From NCBI RefSeq assembly GCF_000004195.4, contig NC_030684.2, forward strand, positions 71,221,392-71,285,391: a stretch of DNA of 64,000 nucleotides, in the 5' to 3' direction. Every line of letters starts with the position of its first letter. Within the stretch, counting starts at the first letter, position 1. The notes beneath the pieces are model-generated. The model did no database searches. It was not told where the DNA came from and worked only from the letters and a program-made list of their open reading frames with translations. Origin of the DNA: Xenopus tropicalis. Its lineage: Eukaryota; Chordata; Amphibia; Anura; Pipidae. The position numbers and the translations under genes are program-made. This document shows, piece by piece, positions 43,201-53,773 of this stretch.

Positions 43201-46200
43201 GTTTGTGTGTACTGTACTTAGGCTTACTATAAAATGTGTTTTTTTTTTATATTTGCACCCCTATAGTGAAGTATAATGAATGTAATTTGCTACAGTAGAC
43301 TGGGGTTATGCAACAAAAGGTGCAAAACTTGCTACTGGCCTAATCATCAATAAAGCGATCAGCAGGTAGCATTTGCTGGTCACCGGCTTAAAAGCCAACG
43401 TATTTGTTACTGAACCTGGGGAAATGTTGTGCCTTACATATGGGGGTAACACGTCCTAACATTAGCCCTATTAGCTATATACACAATATTTTTTTAATGT
43501 AAGAAAAATATTCATCCATCCCCGTCCAGTGCTTTAAAAATAGAAACATAATTAATGGCGTAAGGAACATTCCCATCCACAAAACGATATATACAAGTAT
43601 CATCAATTAAGTCTGCTGCCATAGACCTGACTACACAGACATCAGATTAACAAAAATTGAGCCATTATATACATAAACTATTGCCCCCTTCCAATTACCG
43701 GTTGGGGTGCTCCGGCCCTTCTAATGCAGAAGATGCTGGGCCTCCCGCCCTCCCCAGTTAAGGTCGACCCATGACACATACGGCAGGGGAGAATCGAAAG
43801 TTACCGACCGGGAGGCATCTTTACGACCTGAAGAAGTCCCAGAGGCATGTGTGTGCGAGGGTCGTTTGCTGGATGTGGCTGAAGAAGACTGAGCTGCAGG
43901 ACCAGATGCAGACTCATCTTCACTGCCTCCAAAGCTGGTAATGAACGTAATAGCTTCTTCACGTCCAGGGCTTGGGGTTCGCGAACGAGAGACAGAAGAA
44001 GAGTCTGACTGAGACCTAAAGTAGGAGGATAACGATAAAATAATTTAAAGCCTCTAAGTAAATGAAGACATTTGTTTAAAACATGCTAAAATATATGGGC
44101 ATTTGCTTCCCTTTCTTTTCTCCACAGAACTGCAAAGCTTAACCAAAAGTAACTTGTTTTGTTCTGATTCTGAAATTTTGTTATCTCCCCCATTAGCCCT
44201 AGAGTGGCTTTGTTGTATCAGTAAGGTGATGAGGCAAAGTAGGAAGTAAAATAATGCTTAAAATTGAAAGCACATTTTGGTGACACAGTAAAGTCAGACA
44301 ACTTCAGCTCCCTTTGCAGGCACCACTAATTTAACAAATCATTTTTAAATTGATCACTGAAAGTAGCTTTCAGGCAAATAGGAAATGAATCTGTGTGGCA
44401 CACACAAACACTTTATACACTTTATATACGCAAGTATGTTGACATATGTGGTCTACTTACCGCCTATAAGGATCGTAAGTGGGACTGTCTCTTCGAGCAT
44501 AGCTGTATGTTTGAAAAAGGAGGGAAACAAAGTGTCTAAAATAAATAATGTTTAAAGCATTACCCTGAAAAGACATTTTCAGTTTGATTTACACACACCA
44601 ATGTATTTAGAAAAGATCTCATACTATTGCCCAAAAGCAGCCTGATAAGTTTCACACTGGCACAACAGGAAGTTACCTGGGTGGACTAATTTTCCTTCCT
44701 TTAAGGCGTTTCTCTCTGAATTCCCTCCTCTGACGGCGAGACCGTCTGCCCTAGAAAACCAAAAAGAAGCAACAAAATTATTATGATACTTAGGCCAATG
44801 GCAGACTAGGCAAGTTTGAGAAAACACCTGGAAACCCCTTTCATTGTCCTCTATGACCATTGGCTTACAGAATACATAGCTTTTTCCTCTTCCAAAGCCT
44901 TGGCATGTTTGATTGCCTCGGATTCCTCTTTATCTTTTCGAAGCATTCTACAAGAAATAGAAATAACAGCATAAGACACCAAAAAAAGCCTATCCACCAG
45001 CTCCCACACAGCAGGCAGGCACAATTATCTGTTTAGATTACTATGGCCCAAGAAATGCTCTTTTAGGCCAATGACACACAGAGCTAATTGTTGCGGCTAC
45101 AAAATAGATAATACTGATAACCATCTCTGTGTGTGTTTTAGCAGAGACATTTCTCAGTAGTGTCTATGGCCTTTCTGTGACCACAAAAAGTAGCTCTGTG
45201 TGTGTCATAGCCTTAATCCTGCAATGAAAATATGAACAATACGGGACATTTACAGGTGAAAACTGCTTTATTTTTCATACTTTGCACCCTGTACCCCCAT
45301 GCATTGTGCCATTAGGCACAGGTCTTAAATTTTTCATTTTTTTAATTTTCAGGTAGAATATCTGCAGTCAGTAAACTAGCAGATATTAGAGGCCATTTAC
45401 TTATGCTCTGGATGCAACTGCAATGAATCAAGTCATCAAGGGCTTGTGCTCAACATACTTTTGATTACTGTTTAAATCAGGAAATGTATATATTTTTATA
45501 GTACATACTAAACAGGGCAAAATTTGAAACAAAGTAAAACCACATTTTACTTTTTGTTCTCATGAGTGCAATCAAAACAAATTAGCAGTCCACTGAGAGG
45601 CACTCTGTAAAACAAACACCTCCCTTCCCCCACCTAGAGCCTGTGACTATAAGACAAGAAGCAGCAAATTATACAGTCCCTCAGCTGACTGCAGAGTTGT
45701 TTTGATCGTTCCCATGCCCTATTGAACTAATGTTGGGGGGGGGGGCAATATACATTATTTTTTATTTATAGAAATATAATTAAAGAATGATTGGATTGGA
45801 GCTCAAAAACAGTTTTACTGGAAAACACGTATATTAACACATGCAAGGATTTCTAACACACAGGAGCATATATACTAAAGGGCAGAGTTAAGGTTAAAAT
45901 TTGAAGCATTTTTTTTAGTTTTCTTTTAATTATTACTTGAAAACAAAAATGGTAATCTTCAATTGTCCAGTGCTTTAAAGAATAAGTAAACCTTCTTTTT
46001 TTTTTTCTATCAGTAAAATTACTCTAAACAGCCTCCAGAATTACTTACCTTTGTCCCAGCATTCTGTCTTACCTGGTTCCTCAGTTAGAAGTTGATCCTT
46101 TTCTTTGCTTCCTTGTGCAGAGTGAAGCCCCGCCCCCACTTCCTGTTCAGTTCTCTCAACACTTCCACTACTGTAGTCGAAGTGGAGAGACTTCTGCGCA

Positions 46201-49200
46201 TGCCTGGAGGCAGCAGGAGCCAGTCTGTGCATGAGCACATGAGAACTGAACAGGAAGTGAGGTAGGCAATTCTGGAGGCTGTTTAGAGTAATTTTACTCT
46301 GCTGATATGCAACACATCCCTAAACCAAGAAAGCCTTGTATGCAGGTATACAAGAATATGTACAGATACAGAGTTTATAGACATTACAGAATATACTATA
46401 TCTGTCATTATTATTATCAGCCCAAGGACCATTTTTATGCAACTAACCTTACAAAGTCTCCTTCAGCCATCCCATAAGAGGTAGCCTGTTTATTTAGATC
46501 AGCAATTTGTTCATCTGTGATTTCATCCACATCAACCTCCACATCTGTCAATGGCAAAAAAAACCACAAAACAAAACAAAAAAGTTAACCAACATGGCAC
46601 ATTCAGCACACAAATACACAGGATGTTCAGCAACATAACATTTGAGTAATGCATACATCAAATATAACTTTTATACAGTAGAAGTACTGTATGCCTGAAT
46701 GGAAGGTAGCAACCTACCAATGTCTGGGATAACCTCATCTTCATCAGATTTGCTCTCATCATCAGAGTCTTCACCTTCCCCTTTCTCTGGAGAGTCCCCA
46801 AGGTCTTCAACAGTGCTGTCTTCATAGGTATACCCTATGGAAGCTTTCTTCTCAGAAAGCCTTTAAGGAAATAGTACACATAATTAAAAACAGGGTCAAG
46901 TCAAAAGAAAACAAAATAATAAAGACACTTAGACATTCATCAATGTACAATTGAGTCTGAATACTAAAAATGAATATTGTGCAAATTTTCTGCGATTTTT
47001 TCTTTAATCTGCGCTACTTTTTTTGTACTTTGCAACAATTTGTGCAACAAAATCGTATTTGTCGCAACGAGTACGAAAGTTTCGAAATTAATTCAAGCTT
47101 TGGTATCGTGACTTTCCTTGGGCCAGGTTGGAGCTGCAGAGTGCCATTGAGTCCTATGGGAGGCTTCTAAAAACACGCACAGAAGTTTCAAGAAAAGTCA
47201 GAAAGTTTTTCACACCTTTTACGATCATTCGGATATGAAAATTTTGGATCGTACCAAGATATGTTCGTACAACAGAAAATATTGTATTTAATCGAAATTT
47301 TTTGTATCATGCTTTTTAATGTCCGAAATTCAGACTTTGATTAATGTGCCCCTTATAGTTGAAAAACAAAGGAATGAAAAAAAAAGAAAAAACAAGGAAG
47401 CAGGAGGTGTCATTTAATGCCCCAAAAGCACTGCCAAAGAAAGCTATAGGTATATTGATAAAGTATTGCACTACAACAGTGATCCCCAACCAGTGGCACG
47501 TGAGCAACATGTTGCTCATCACCCCCTTGGATGTTGCTCTCAGTGCCCCCAAAGCAGGTTGTTATTTTTGAATTCCTGGCTTGGTGGCAAGTTGGTTGAA
47601 TAAAATAATGATAATTATTTTAAACATGATTCCACTGCATCAGAGCCAGTTTCTTCAAAAGCTGAGCTGTGACCCCAAATAGAACATGAAATCAACTAAA
47701 CAGCAGTAAGAGGCAAGACAACCAGACTGGAACAATCAGGACATCGGCATCAACAACATACTTCCACCAATGATGACCGATATGACAGCTGCAATGCTTC
47801 GTATAGGAGGAATACTTACTTCTTCTTCTCATCTTCTCCCGGCCGTTGTAAGCCCCCATACAGCTCATCAATATATATCTGGTACAGACACTGTTCTTCA
47901 GAAACTAAAGAGAAGATATGATAAGATTTTACTAATGATTCAAGTGATGTGAATCCTTGATTTCTATAATGCAGAAAAGTCAGACTAAGTATACACAGGA
48001 TATAAAATACTCTACATTTAGAGTAATTGGGCATCCAGTTTGCCTTAGCTAAAATATTCTCCACAGCTACAGAACAGCCAACTAGAGAAAACGTCCCAGC
48101 TACAGAAAATGTGAAAGTTCCAATTCAGATGGGACAACACACCCACCTTTTTAAATATGACCTATGCTGGGCATTTCCTAGCACAATGGATTTTTACAAG
48201 TCTCCAGCTTTAAAAACAAATATGGCGTATATGCTTTAAGTAAAAGAACAATTGCAAAAAAAATATTTAGGCCAGAAAGAAAAAAAAAAAAAAACCTTTA
48301 AAATATAAATATAAACCGTACAAAATGCAGCATCTAAGGGCTTTTATAATAAATCCACTGTTGTCCCGTACGTATAAAAATTAAAATGCGGGGCAGGCAA
48401 ACAAAGTAATTGCTCACAGTTAATTAAAACGGCAATCACGAGTAAGCTCAAATGGGCCTCAAAAAGCCAAAAAGGTCTTAAAGGAACAGTAACACCAAAA
48501 AATGAAAGTGTATAAAAGTAACTAAAATATAATGTGCTGCTGCCCTGCACTAGTTAAAGTTGTGTGTTTACTTCAAAAAGTCTACTATAATTTATATAAA
48601 TAAGCTGCTATTTAGCCATGGAGGCAGCCATTCAAAGGAGAAAAGGCACAGGCTCATAGCAGATAACAGACAAAACACTATTGTATTCTACAGAACTTAT
48701 CTGTTATCTGCCATGTAACCTGTGCCTTTTCTCCTTTTTTCCAGCTTGAATGGCTTCCCCCATGGCTACACAGCAGCTTATTATATAAATTATAGTAGTG
48801 TTACTGTAGCAAACACCCCAGTTTTACCAGTGCAGGGCAACAGTGCATTATATTTTTATTACTTTAAAGCTCTTTCATTTTTTAGTGTTACTGTTCCTTT
48901 AACAGTTGTAGCAACAATGCCAGAATTTAAAAGCTGAACAATTGCAAAGCAAAGCTTACAAACTGATCAAGTCAGCTTAAAGACCCCACTTTCATATGTG
49001 ATGAACCAATTGTATTTTTCAGAGATAACATGGTGGGAACATCTGATAAACTTTCGTTTCATCAGATGGTTCAGCTGACTGGGTGAGAGAGTCCCAATCT
49101 GGCTGGTGAAATCTCTTCCAGCACTCAGTTGTTCCTTTGTGTCTCACTCCAACTAGACTTAAATCAGAAACTTGCATTAAATGGTCAAAATAGCATTACA

Positions 49201-52200
49201 TTCCCCAAAATTAATGGAAAATAGCACTTGGGGGCTTGCTCATTAATTTAATTAATGTAAATATAGTAGAGATACTCACTTCCAGCAAAGTCGTTTTGAA
49301 CAAGTCCCCGATACCGCTCATAATTACATTTACGGTCATCAGACTCTTGCTCAGATGAGCTGTTTAGGTGTAAAACAGAAGAACGATTTTTAGTAATTCT
49401 ACAGAATTTTCGACAAATCAGAGAACTGTACAGACTAAAGAAATATAACAGTAAATCCCTAGAATCCATTTTCAGATATGTTACTATCATCTAACCATTC
49501 ATTTTTTGTACCTTACTTTCTGCTTACTGAACTGGCCCCTGAAGTCATCAGCCATTTCTGACTGGATGCATAGTTAATGTTGGTGGTGTGTCCACACGAT
49601 GCAAAATCATGTGCACATAAGACTGTGACGCGGCTAAATGAAGATTGGAGCAGAGACACACAGGGGGAGATTTATTAATCGTTTTTTCTGCGACTTTTTC
49701 GTTCCTTGTGTATTTTTGCCGATTTTTTTGCATGTTAACGAGATCTTTTCATACTGTGCGTAAAAAAAAAAACGCGGCAAAATCATATTGTCGCAACAAT
49801 TACAAAAGTTTCGAAATTCATTCAAGCTTCGGTATCGTGACTTTCCTTGGGCCAGGTTGGAGCTGTAGAGTGCCATTGATTCCTATGGGAGGCTTCCAAA
49901 ATCATGCACAGAAGGATCAAAGTCAGAAAGGTTTTCCTGCATTTTACGATCGTTTGGATATGAAAATTATGACTTTCGGATCGCCAATGCGATATTATCG
50001 TGACTAATACAATTTTTTCGTAAGCATATTCGTGATATTTGCGATCTTCAGAAATTATCGCATCCGATCTGAATTTTTCCCATTCGGGATTCGAATTCGT
50101 GTCTTAATAAATCTGCCACACAGAGTTGGACTTAAGCTGGCCATGCACGTTAAGATTTTTAAAAGATCTTTTTGTTACTGTAGGACCAAGCTTATCCATC
50201 AACGAAAATGACCATTTCAAGTAAAGTCTAGTTGAAGCTAGGAAAGCCATCTGTTTGGTCCTGCAAACAACTACGAAAATTTTCAATCCTCCCTCTGATG
50301 TTGGGCCAGTGCATCTTTTCACTTAAAAACACTTCAACCTGGAGTGCATTTCTTCCAGCATCATGCTGCATCTTCAGTGAAATCCAGCAGCTCTCCAGGA
50401 CCATGCACATTTTTAAAATAGTAGGGTCATCAAAATGTGAGTTTAGAGCTAAATAATAAACGTAATAAAAACTCACCCACGTTCTATTGATTCCTATGGG
50501 ATTTTTAAAAATTATATATAAATAAATAGGTAAAAGTTCAAGTTCACCAATTGATAAATACACTAATTAAAATCCCATAGGAAGCACTGCCAGAAGTCAC
50601 TAAAGATGGTGCTTATGTGAATATACCCTGGGCCAGTGTGCTTTTACAGTGAAGAAGAGAACTGGCCAGGGTCCAAGGTTACTTAATGTAATCGCTGTGA
50701 AGAAACTGGCATCCCCCAGTATCCCTGTCTTTGCTAAAAGTGATAAGTATTTAAGGTTTATTTATTTAAGCATAAACCAAATCAATAACCTCAACAATAT
50801 TATAAAATCTATTCTAAAAATATTATAAAATATATATCTGACATATTTTTGTGTTTTAATTAATGTGGGTCAATAAAGGTGAAAGATACACTAAGGGGCC
50901 CATTCATCAATGTACGTTTGAGTCCGAATACTAACAATTCGTATTTCTTCTAAGTTTTAGAACTGTGCATATTTTATACGAAATTTTTTAATTTGTGCTA
51001 CTTTTTCATACTTTGCGAGAATTTATGCGACAAAACAAACAAGTTTTGGAATTATTCCATCTTCGGTATCGTGACTTTCCTTTGGCCAGGTTGGAGCTGC
51101 AGAGTTCCATTGAGTCCTATGGGAGGCTTCCAAATTCATGCACTGAAGGATCAAAGTCAGAAAGTTTTTCACACCGCTTACAATCATTCGGATACGAAAA
51201 TTTCAGAACTTTCAGATCGTACCACAATATTTTTGTATGATCGTGATGCGAAATTTTTGGATATAATGCGATTTTTTCCCACTTTTTTTTATATATATGT
51301 GCCATGCTTTGCCTTACATTGTTGTCAGCAGAGGGGGTTTATACTCCGGAATATAATCAAGGTGAGCTCGCACATCAAAGCGGTCAATCATGTTATTGGG
51401 ATCCCCTTGCCATGGCATCCTAGCAAAATAAAAATGTTAGGCACATTTCAAATTTGATTCATTACACTCATTTAATAAACCAGAAAAGCAGAATCCCCCA
51501 TCCAGTTCATCATCACTTTGTTAAAAACAGTCTTTCAAATTAGGAAGGCACGGGAATGGGAGCCCTTTTTTAATGAGTGATCAGTGTGCTGCATTCTATG
51601 TTTAAACAGGGAAGTTATTCCTTAGAGCTGGAAGGGGGAAGCATACTACTTACAATAAAAACAAATTAGATTTTCATGTTTTATATTAAGAGTAAATTTA
51701 CCCTCCCCCATTTTTATAATAGTTACCACTGAATTGTGTCATGTAGTAAAAAGCATATTTACAGACAATTAGAATAGAATTCCTTAAACTAAATCTCTCC
51801 CTATGTTCTTGGGCACAAACATTCAATATTGTAATATAAACTAGGAAAGACACATTGAGTCCATAGTTTTTTGATTCTGCAAAATACAGATTTTTTTGCT
51901 GAAGACCTGACTGAATAACAAACCAATCTCAAAACCTAGAGTAAAAAAAAGAACTCAGATCATCACCAGTGAACAAAACATTGCTGCTTTCATATATCCT
52001 GTGCTTGAAACATACTACCTTAAAGGTTCTGACTGCTAAACACTAAGGATTTGGTTATACCTGAATACTGAAATAACTGCTGCAATTTACCCAAATCCTG
52101 AATTTAAGCCCACCGTGGTCTGGTTAGAAAACTATAATAAACCAACCATTATACATACAAGTTGAACATGGCAGAATCTGATACTTACATATTAACAGGA

Positions 52201-53653
52201 CTCTCAGCTGCAAGAGCAACAGCAGAATCAAGATGGATTTTACAAGATCTTCCATGTACCTGAAGGAACTGGGCTGGGTCCTTTTTCTGAGATACAAGAG
52301 TTGAATTAAGCAACAAGCAGCTAAGAATAAGGCTAAGTCATAAGAGCAAATTGCTGCAACAGCTGTAAAACTGAGCATGCTTTGATGCTAGTCACAAAGT
52401 TTCTTACCCAACTTGCAGTGAGAGCCAATACCCAATCCTAGTAAACTGCACAGACACTAGGAAACCATACAGTCAACCACTTACATAGCAGGTGGTTGCA
52501 GGTACACTGGAATTAAGGGAAAAAAACACTGCAGAGCATCTAACTAGTGCACTTTACATTTGCTTTATAATTGAATTCTAACTGATATGCTTTGCTAAAC
52601 TACTTCAAAAGAATAATTTAGCTGTGTTTTATTTATCCCATAGGTTTGCGTAATGGAAATATTAAGAGCTTAAATAATATTTATTTTCAATCTTCTTAAA
52701 AGCCCTAAGCTTCTGTGGGGGTGTTACTACCACAACCTGCAGTTTTGGTCCTTGTCTAAACAGCCATTATTTCACAGTAGACTGCCAACAAGCTCCTTGT
52801 CACCTTCATAATTCATCCAGAAAGTATACATTTGTATACTATATCCAATATGTACCTATACACTCCCACCCTCTTCCCCGCCTCTTTAGTACCCCAAAAC
52901 TGGTTAAAGTTGAAAATGAAACGTGCAAAAAAAAAAAAAAAAGAAAAAAGAAAAAATAAGCATAAAAGGATAAGTAAGCATTTTATTTTAAAATACCCTA
53001 AAATTACTCTAAACAGGTCCCAGAATGACATACCTTTCTCCCAGCATGCAGATTTGTTGTTTCTCTGTTACAAGCAGCTAAACTGCAGCCTTTTCACTGA
53101 CTTCCTTGTCTAGTGTGAAGCTCTGTCCCTTTTGCTTTCTGAGTACTTCTCTTTCAGACTATGAAGACTTCAAATAGGTCCCTACTGGTCATGCTCATTG
53201 CCTCTGCTCCAATTAAAATCAATCAGGCATTTGCATTAGGCACCTCCCTGAGGTCATCATAGTCAGAGAGAGAAGGAGGATTCAGAAAGCAAAAGGGGCA
53301 GAGCTTCACACTATGACAAGGAAGTCAGTAAAAGAGATGCTGTTCAGCTGGTTGTAACAGAGACATGAAATATATCTGGATGCTGGGAGAAAGGTATGTC
53401 ATTCTGGGGCTGTAAAGCTTTACTTAGTCTGTAAAAAAAAACAAACCATTTATAAATGTAAACTGTTGCTAAAGAACATGGGTTTTATGTGAAAAGTAGA
53501 GTATAACACTGGGAGTAAAGGAGTTTAGTCTCCATGCCATAAACAAGTACTTACAATTTTCTCATAATACTCCCGCCGGCGTTCTGCCCGTTTCTTGTAA
53601 TCCACCATCATCCCCCGAAGCTTTCGCTCGTGCTTACGAGCTTCATGCCACAT
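28257..53653 (-). CDS. clasrp: CLK4-associating serine/arginine-rich protein (20 coding exons)
   Basis: Coding exons (-): 53653-53555, 52286-52189, 51419-51318, 49359-49280, 47904-47820, 46860-46718, 46544-46448, 44947-44869, 44750-44677, 44502-44461, 44015-43782, 42282-42019, 41730-41572, 34916-34877, 32874-32814, 30956-30898, 30722-30676, 29761-29682, 29514-29490, 28299-28257. They sum to 1911 nt in one frame (636 aa; human is about 674). The family binds CLK4 kinase and acts in nuclear pre-mRNA splicing. The N-terminus MWHEARKHERK and KCNYERYRG (about 111-119) mark the SWAP N-terminal/DRY_EERY domain. An acidic stretch spans about 220-265, RS-rich blocks about 380-500, a charged helical KADKKAAQEK region about 553-595, and the C-terminus is SRSRSRSPHHRH. 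The start at 53653 is the family start; an in-frame ATG 18 nt upstream would add six residues. The upstream exon border at 53682 is an acceptor, so exon 1 is non-coding. Exon 14 uses the donor GTCAGT. Confidence 0.95.
28798..29079. mobile_element. MITE with TACAGGTATGGGA ends, copy 1
   Basis: Inverted ends TACAGGTATGGGA and TCCCATACCTGTA bound about 280 bp in a clasrp intron. A second copy lies at 60518-60854. Confidence 0.8.
31656..31907. mobile_element. TTAA-flanked MITE (TTAAAGGGGATGTCC ends)
   Basis: The termini TTAAAGGGGATGTCC and GGACATTCCCTTTAA bound 252 bp in a clasrp intron. The TTAA ends suggest a Kolobok or piggyBac-type origin. Confidence 0.75.
32086..32379. mobile_element. Palindromic MITE with TTA TSD (GGGCTCTGGCACA ends), copy 1
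   Basis: GGGCTCTGGCACACGGGGAG at the left is inverted at the right (CTCCCCATGTGCCAGAGCCC), with TTA on both sides. The interior is a second palindrome of 'ccatcccaccggcga' units. A diverged copy lies at 55434-55661. Confidence 0.87.
34001..34482. mobile_element. TTA-flanked MITE with conserved core, copy 1
   Basis: It starts GGGGCACATTTACTTA and ends TAGTAAATCAGCCCC, flanked by TTA. The sides are rich in 'gactttttcg' motifs. The core at about 34155-34245 is shared with copies at 46928, 49664 and 50895. Confidence 0.82.
35348..35449. repeat. DIRS internal complementary region
   Basis: 35348-35408 is the exact inverse of the left edge (35078-35138). 35409-35449 is the exact inverse of the right edge (40360-40400). 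The two meet head to tail at 35408/35409, as expected if the element circularises through this template. Confidence 0.92.
35507..37042 (-). CDS. DIRS tyrosine recombinase ORF
   Basis: A 511-codon open frame. The first 150 or so residues read through sequence that in another frame encodes the RNase H/methyltransferase-like part, so the real protein probably starts inside this frame. The C-terminal 330 residues are the recombinase, with a core-binding-like helical region followed by the catalytic residues: Arg in SARRVSEL, His and Arg in AHSTRS, and the nucleophile Tyr in SFVKFYKFD. All expected catalytic residues are present and the frame is unbroken to the stop at 35507, so this domain could be active. 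It would join the circular DNA intermediate to the target. Confidence 0.9.
   Translation of the reverse strand: MGGTPSHSTLGHLHPRGGQLGGRLPQPADDGSGGVVPQDQHIPDTNAEVGHTRGGPNGLSNEPQGTSLCGAIKGSSGRGNRCHDDPMVLQSSIHFSPITHAPSSHQKDQTGEGEDHPRRPLLAAPDLVLRTPVSVTGRTVPSASRSRHPLPGPLPPPKPKVATFVGMATESLILRRKGFSEPVIKTLLAARKPVSAQAYHRVWRIYRDWCSQERVAFQTLSVPNILNFLQAGLDKGLSLGSLKAQISALSVLFQERLALLPDIRTFMQGVTHIRPPFRHPCAPWDLNLVLRALQEPPFELLASIPMIWLTRKVVFLLAISSARRVSELSALSCKSPLLIFHLDKAVLRTVPSFLPKVVSKFHINQELTIPSFCPNPKSPKEVALYSLDAVRALKFYVHRTEGIRKSDTLLVIPTGTRLGQPASKTTISRWLRETIRRAYISKGRQVPQLLKAHSTRSVSTSWAFRNQASAEQLCKAATWTSIHSFVKFYKFDAFAASGARFGRKVLQAAVV
36526..37060 (-). pseudogene. DIRS RNase H tail and methyltransferase-like segment
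   Basis: This frame reads IPGVDNWEADYLSQQ (the RNase H C-terminus), then PEVDLMASRMNHK and FPPLPMLPRVIKK, then APYWPRRTWFSELL. The latter is the DNA-methyltransferase-like domain commonly found after RNase H in DIRS elements. It is out of frame with the upstream reverse transcriptase, and nearly all of the RNase H catalytic part is missing between them. Confidence 0.75.
37079..38302 (-). CDS. DIRS reverse transcriptase ORF
   Basis: A 407-codon frame with the RT series LFLVPKKDGSFRPILDLKGL, FLTALDVKDAYLHVPI, ALPFGLSSAPHVF, then the polymerase motif TPYLDDLLI, then LGLTFDT. The polymerase Asp residues (LDVKDAY and YLDD) are intact. The frame ends at SLRWWLDTTKEEK, just where RNase H should start. 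It overlaps the gag-like frame by about 140 nt in another phase, which is usual for DIRS coding organisation. Confidence 0.92.
   Translation of the reverse strand: MAPDTDPPSHPIPHSLHPHAASSPTSPAPIGSPGNLLTNRQISLPLHDYPSVTLLLAPVGGRLQLFRAQWQAHAQDSWVCEVITRGYHLEFTAPPPHRFFMSRTPTDPRLHQAFQTAIQDLRAAAVISPVPQTERFQGYYSNLFLVPKKDGSFRPILDLKGLNKFIRYSKFKMESLRSVIAAMGPQEFLTALDVKDAYLHVPISPHHQRFLHFAYRNLHFQFTALPFGLSSAPHVFTKIMAVTAAVIRYKGVSITPYLDDLLIKAPSFQTAEEHLRLSMSILQDFGWKINLAKSSLRPNQVMTFLGLTFDTRAQKLFLPQEKVLRIQSLVRLLLSLPRPSLRFCMQVLGSMVTSIEAVPFAQFHLRLLQWNILSAWHRNTSLSQQTLLSTKTRASLRWWLDTTKEEK
38160..39275 (-). CDS. DIRS gag-like ORF
   Basis: A 371-residue hydrophilic frame with a Ser- and acidic-rich N-terminus, a central helical region and a basic, Arg/Ser-rich C-terminus (FRRGRFFRGSGYRSSKPS). 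The same frame is open further upstream to about 39600 and there reads CAKCKKRLPAGHKEPICDAC, a CxxC...CxxC pair that looks zinc-binding. The true start is therefore upstream of 39275, and no convincing ATG was found. Function as a nucleic-acid-binding coat protein is inferred from position. Confidence 0.75.
   Translation of the reverse strand: MAKLDAPKATSHKRHAPPSSDEESDTPFSVGSPVQPDVSLSKGELSGDSDMVGGDLPKSSSEEIEALITSVIETLNLGDSTNPADASKLLFKRHKKQSVCFPSHAQLDNIVQSEWDNPERRSQSNKRFQRLYPFPQETMDTWSSPPVVDALVSRLSKNTALPVPDASSFKDAMDKKLEGFLRSAFSASGTALRPTFTAAWVSRAIQSWSQTLLDSILSGVPRQELAPMVSQIKEANSFICEATLDAAQLTCRASALTVAARRSLWLKLWSADLSSKKSLTSLPFKGKLLFGSELDKIISQATVGESTFLPQSKSRPSFRRGRFFRGSGYRSSKPSDSTQPSSSRGKFTNKPRSDWQPRKPTHKQTDKSTTA
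40398..41571. other. clasrp intron between DIRS and coding exon 13
   Basis: AT-rich non-coding sequence with T and A runs near 40616-40645 and 40690-40705. No gene, RNA or complete repeat was recognised. Confidence 0.5.
42453..42701. mobile_element. Non-autonomous hAT element with 8-bp TSD
   Basis: TAGGGATGTACCGAATCC at the left and GGTTCGGTGCATTCCTA at the right are flanked by exact CTACAAAT duplications (42445-42452, 42702-42709). It is 249 bp, non-coding, in a clasrp intron. Confidence 0.92.
45978..46310. mobile_element. Palindromic MITE in clasrp intron, copy 1
   Basis: 'attactctaaacagcctcc' near 46017 is inverted as 'ggaggctgtttagagtaat' near 46273-46294, and 'cacttcctgttcag' is inverted as 'ctgaacaggaagtg'. 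A relative occupies about 52985-53425. Confidence 0.8.
46928..47353. mobile_element. Conserved-core MITE, copy 2
   Basis: It runs from 'cattcatcaatgtacaattg' to 'ttaatgtgcccctta'. The core at 47090-47180 ('gtgactttccttgggccag', 'gagtcctatgggaggctt') matches the copies at 34001, 49664 and 50895. Confidence 0.75.
47479..47605 (-). mobile_element. Truncated hAT-like MITE
   Basis: 'gtgatccccaaccagtggc' followed by 'caacatgttgctcatcaccc' matches, inverted, one end of 54396-54726. The rest is missing. Confidence 0.65.
48478..48902. mobile_element. T2-type MITE, copy 4
   Basis: TTAAAGGAACAGTAACACC to GTGTTACTGTTCCTTTAA. It is close in length and sequence to the copy at 18790-19214, so the two probably arrived recently. 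Confidence 0.9.
49664..50116. mobile_element. Conserved-core MITE, copy 3
   Basis: It runs from GGGGGAGATTTATTAA to TTAATAAATCTGCC, with 'acacag' on both sides. The core at 49818-49908 matches the other three copies. Confidence 0.75.
50895..51300. mobile_element. Conserved-core MITE, copy 4, ending next to clasrp exon 3
   Basis: It starts GGGGCCCATTCATCAATGTA, and the core lies at 51062-51140. The right end fades out at about 51290-51300, some 12 bases from the splice donor of coding exon 3 (51317-51312). Confidence 0.72.
52985..53425. mobile_element. Palindromic MITE in clasrp intron, copy 2
   Basis: 'ctttctcccagcatgcag' near 53033 is inverted as 'ctgggagaaaggtatgtcat' near 53383-53402, and 'gaagctctgtcccttttg' as 'caaaaggggcagagcttc'. 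Related to 45978-46310. Confidence 0.8.
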
Positions 53654-53773
53654 CCTTGAACCAGTCTTCATCCGACAAATGACTGGCAAGAAGAGGTAAA
53701 TGTATTAACCTAGTTTTTATGTTGTGCTGCAGGACCGATACAGTACACACAAGCTGCAATTTGGCACAAGAAT

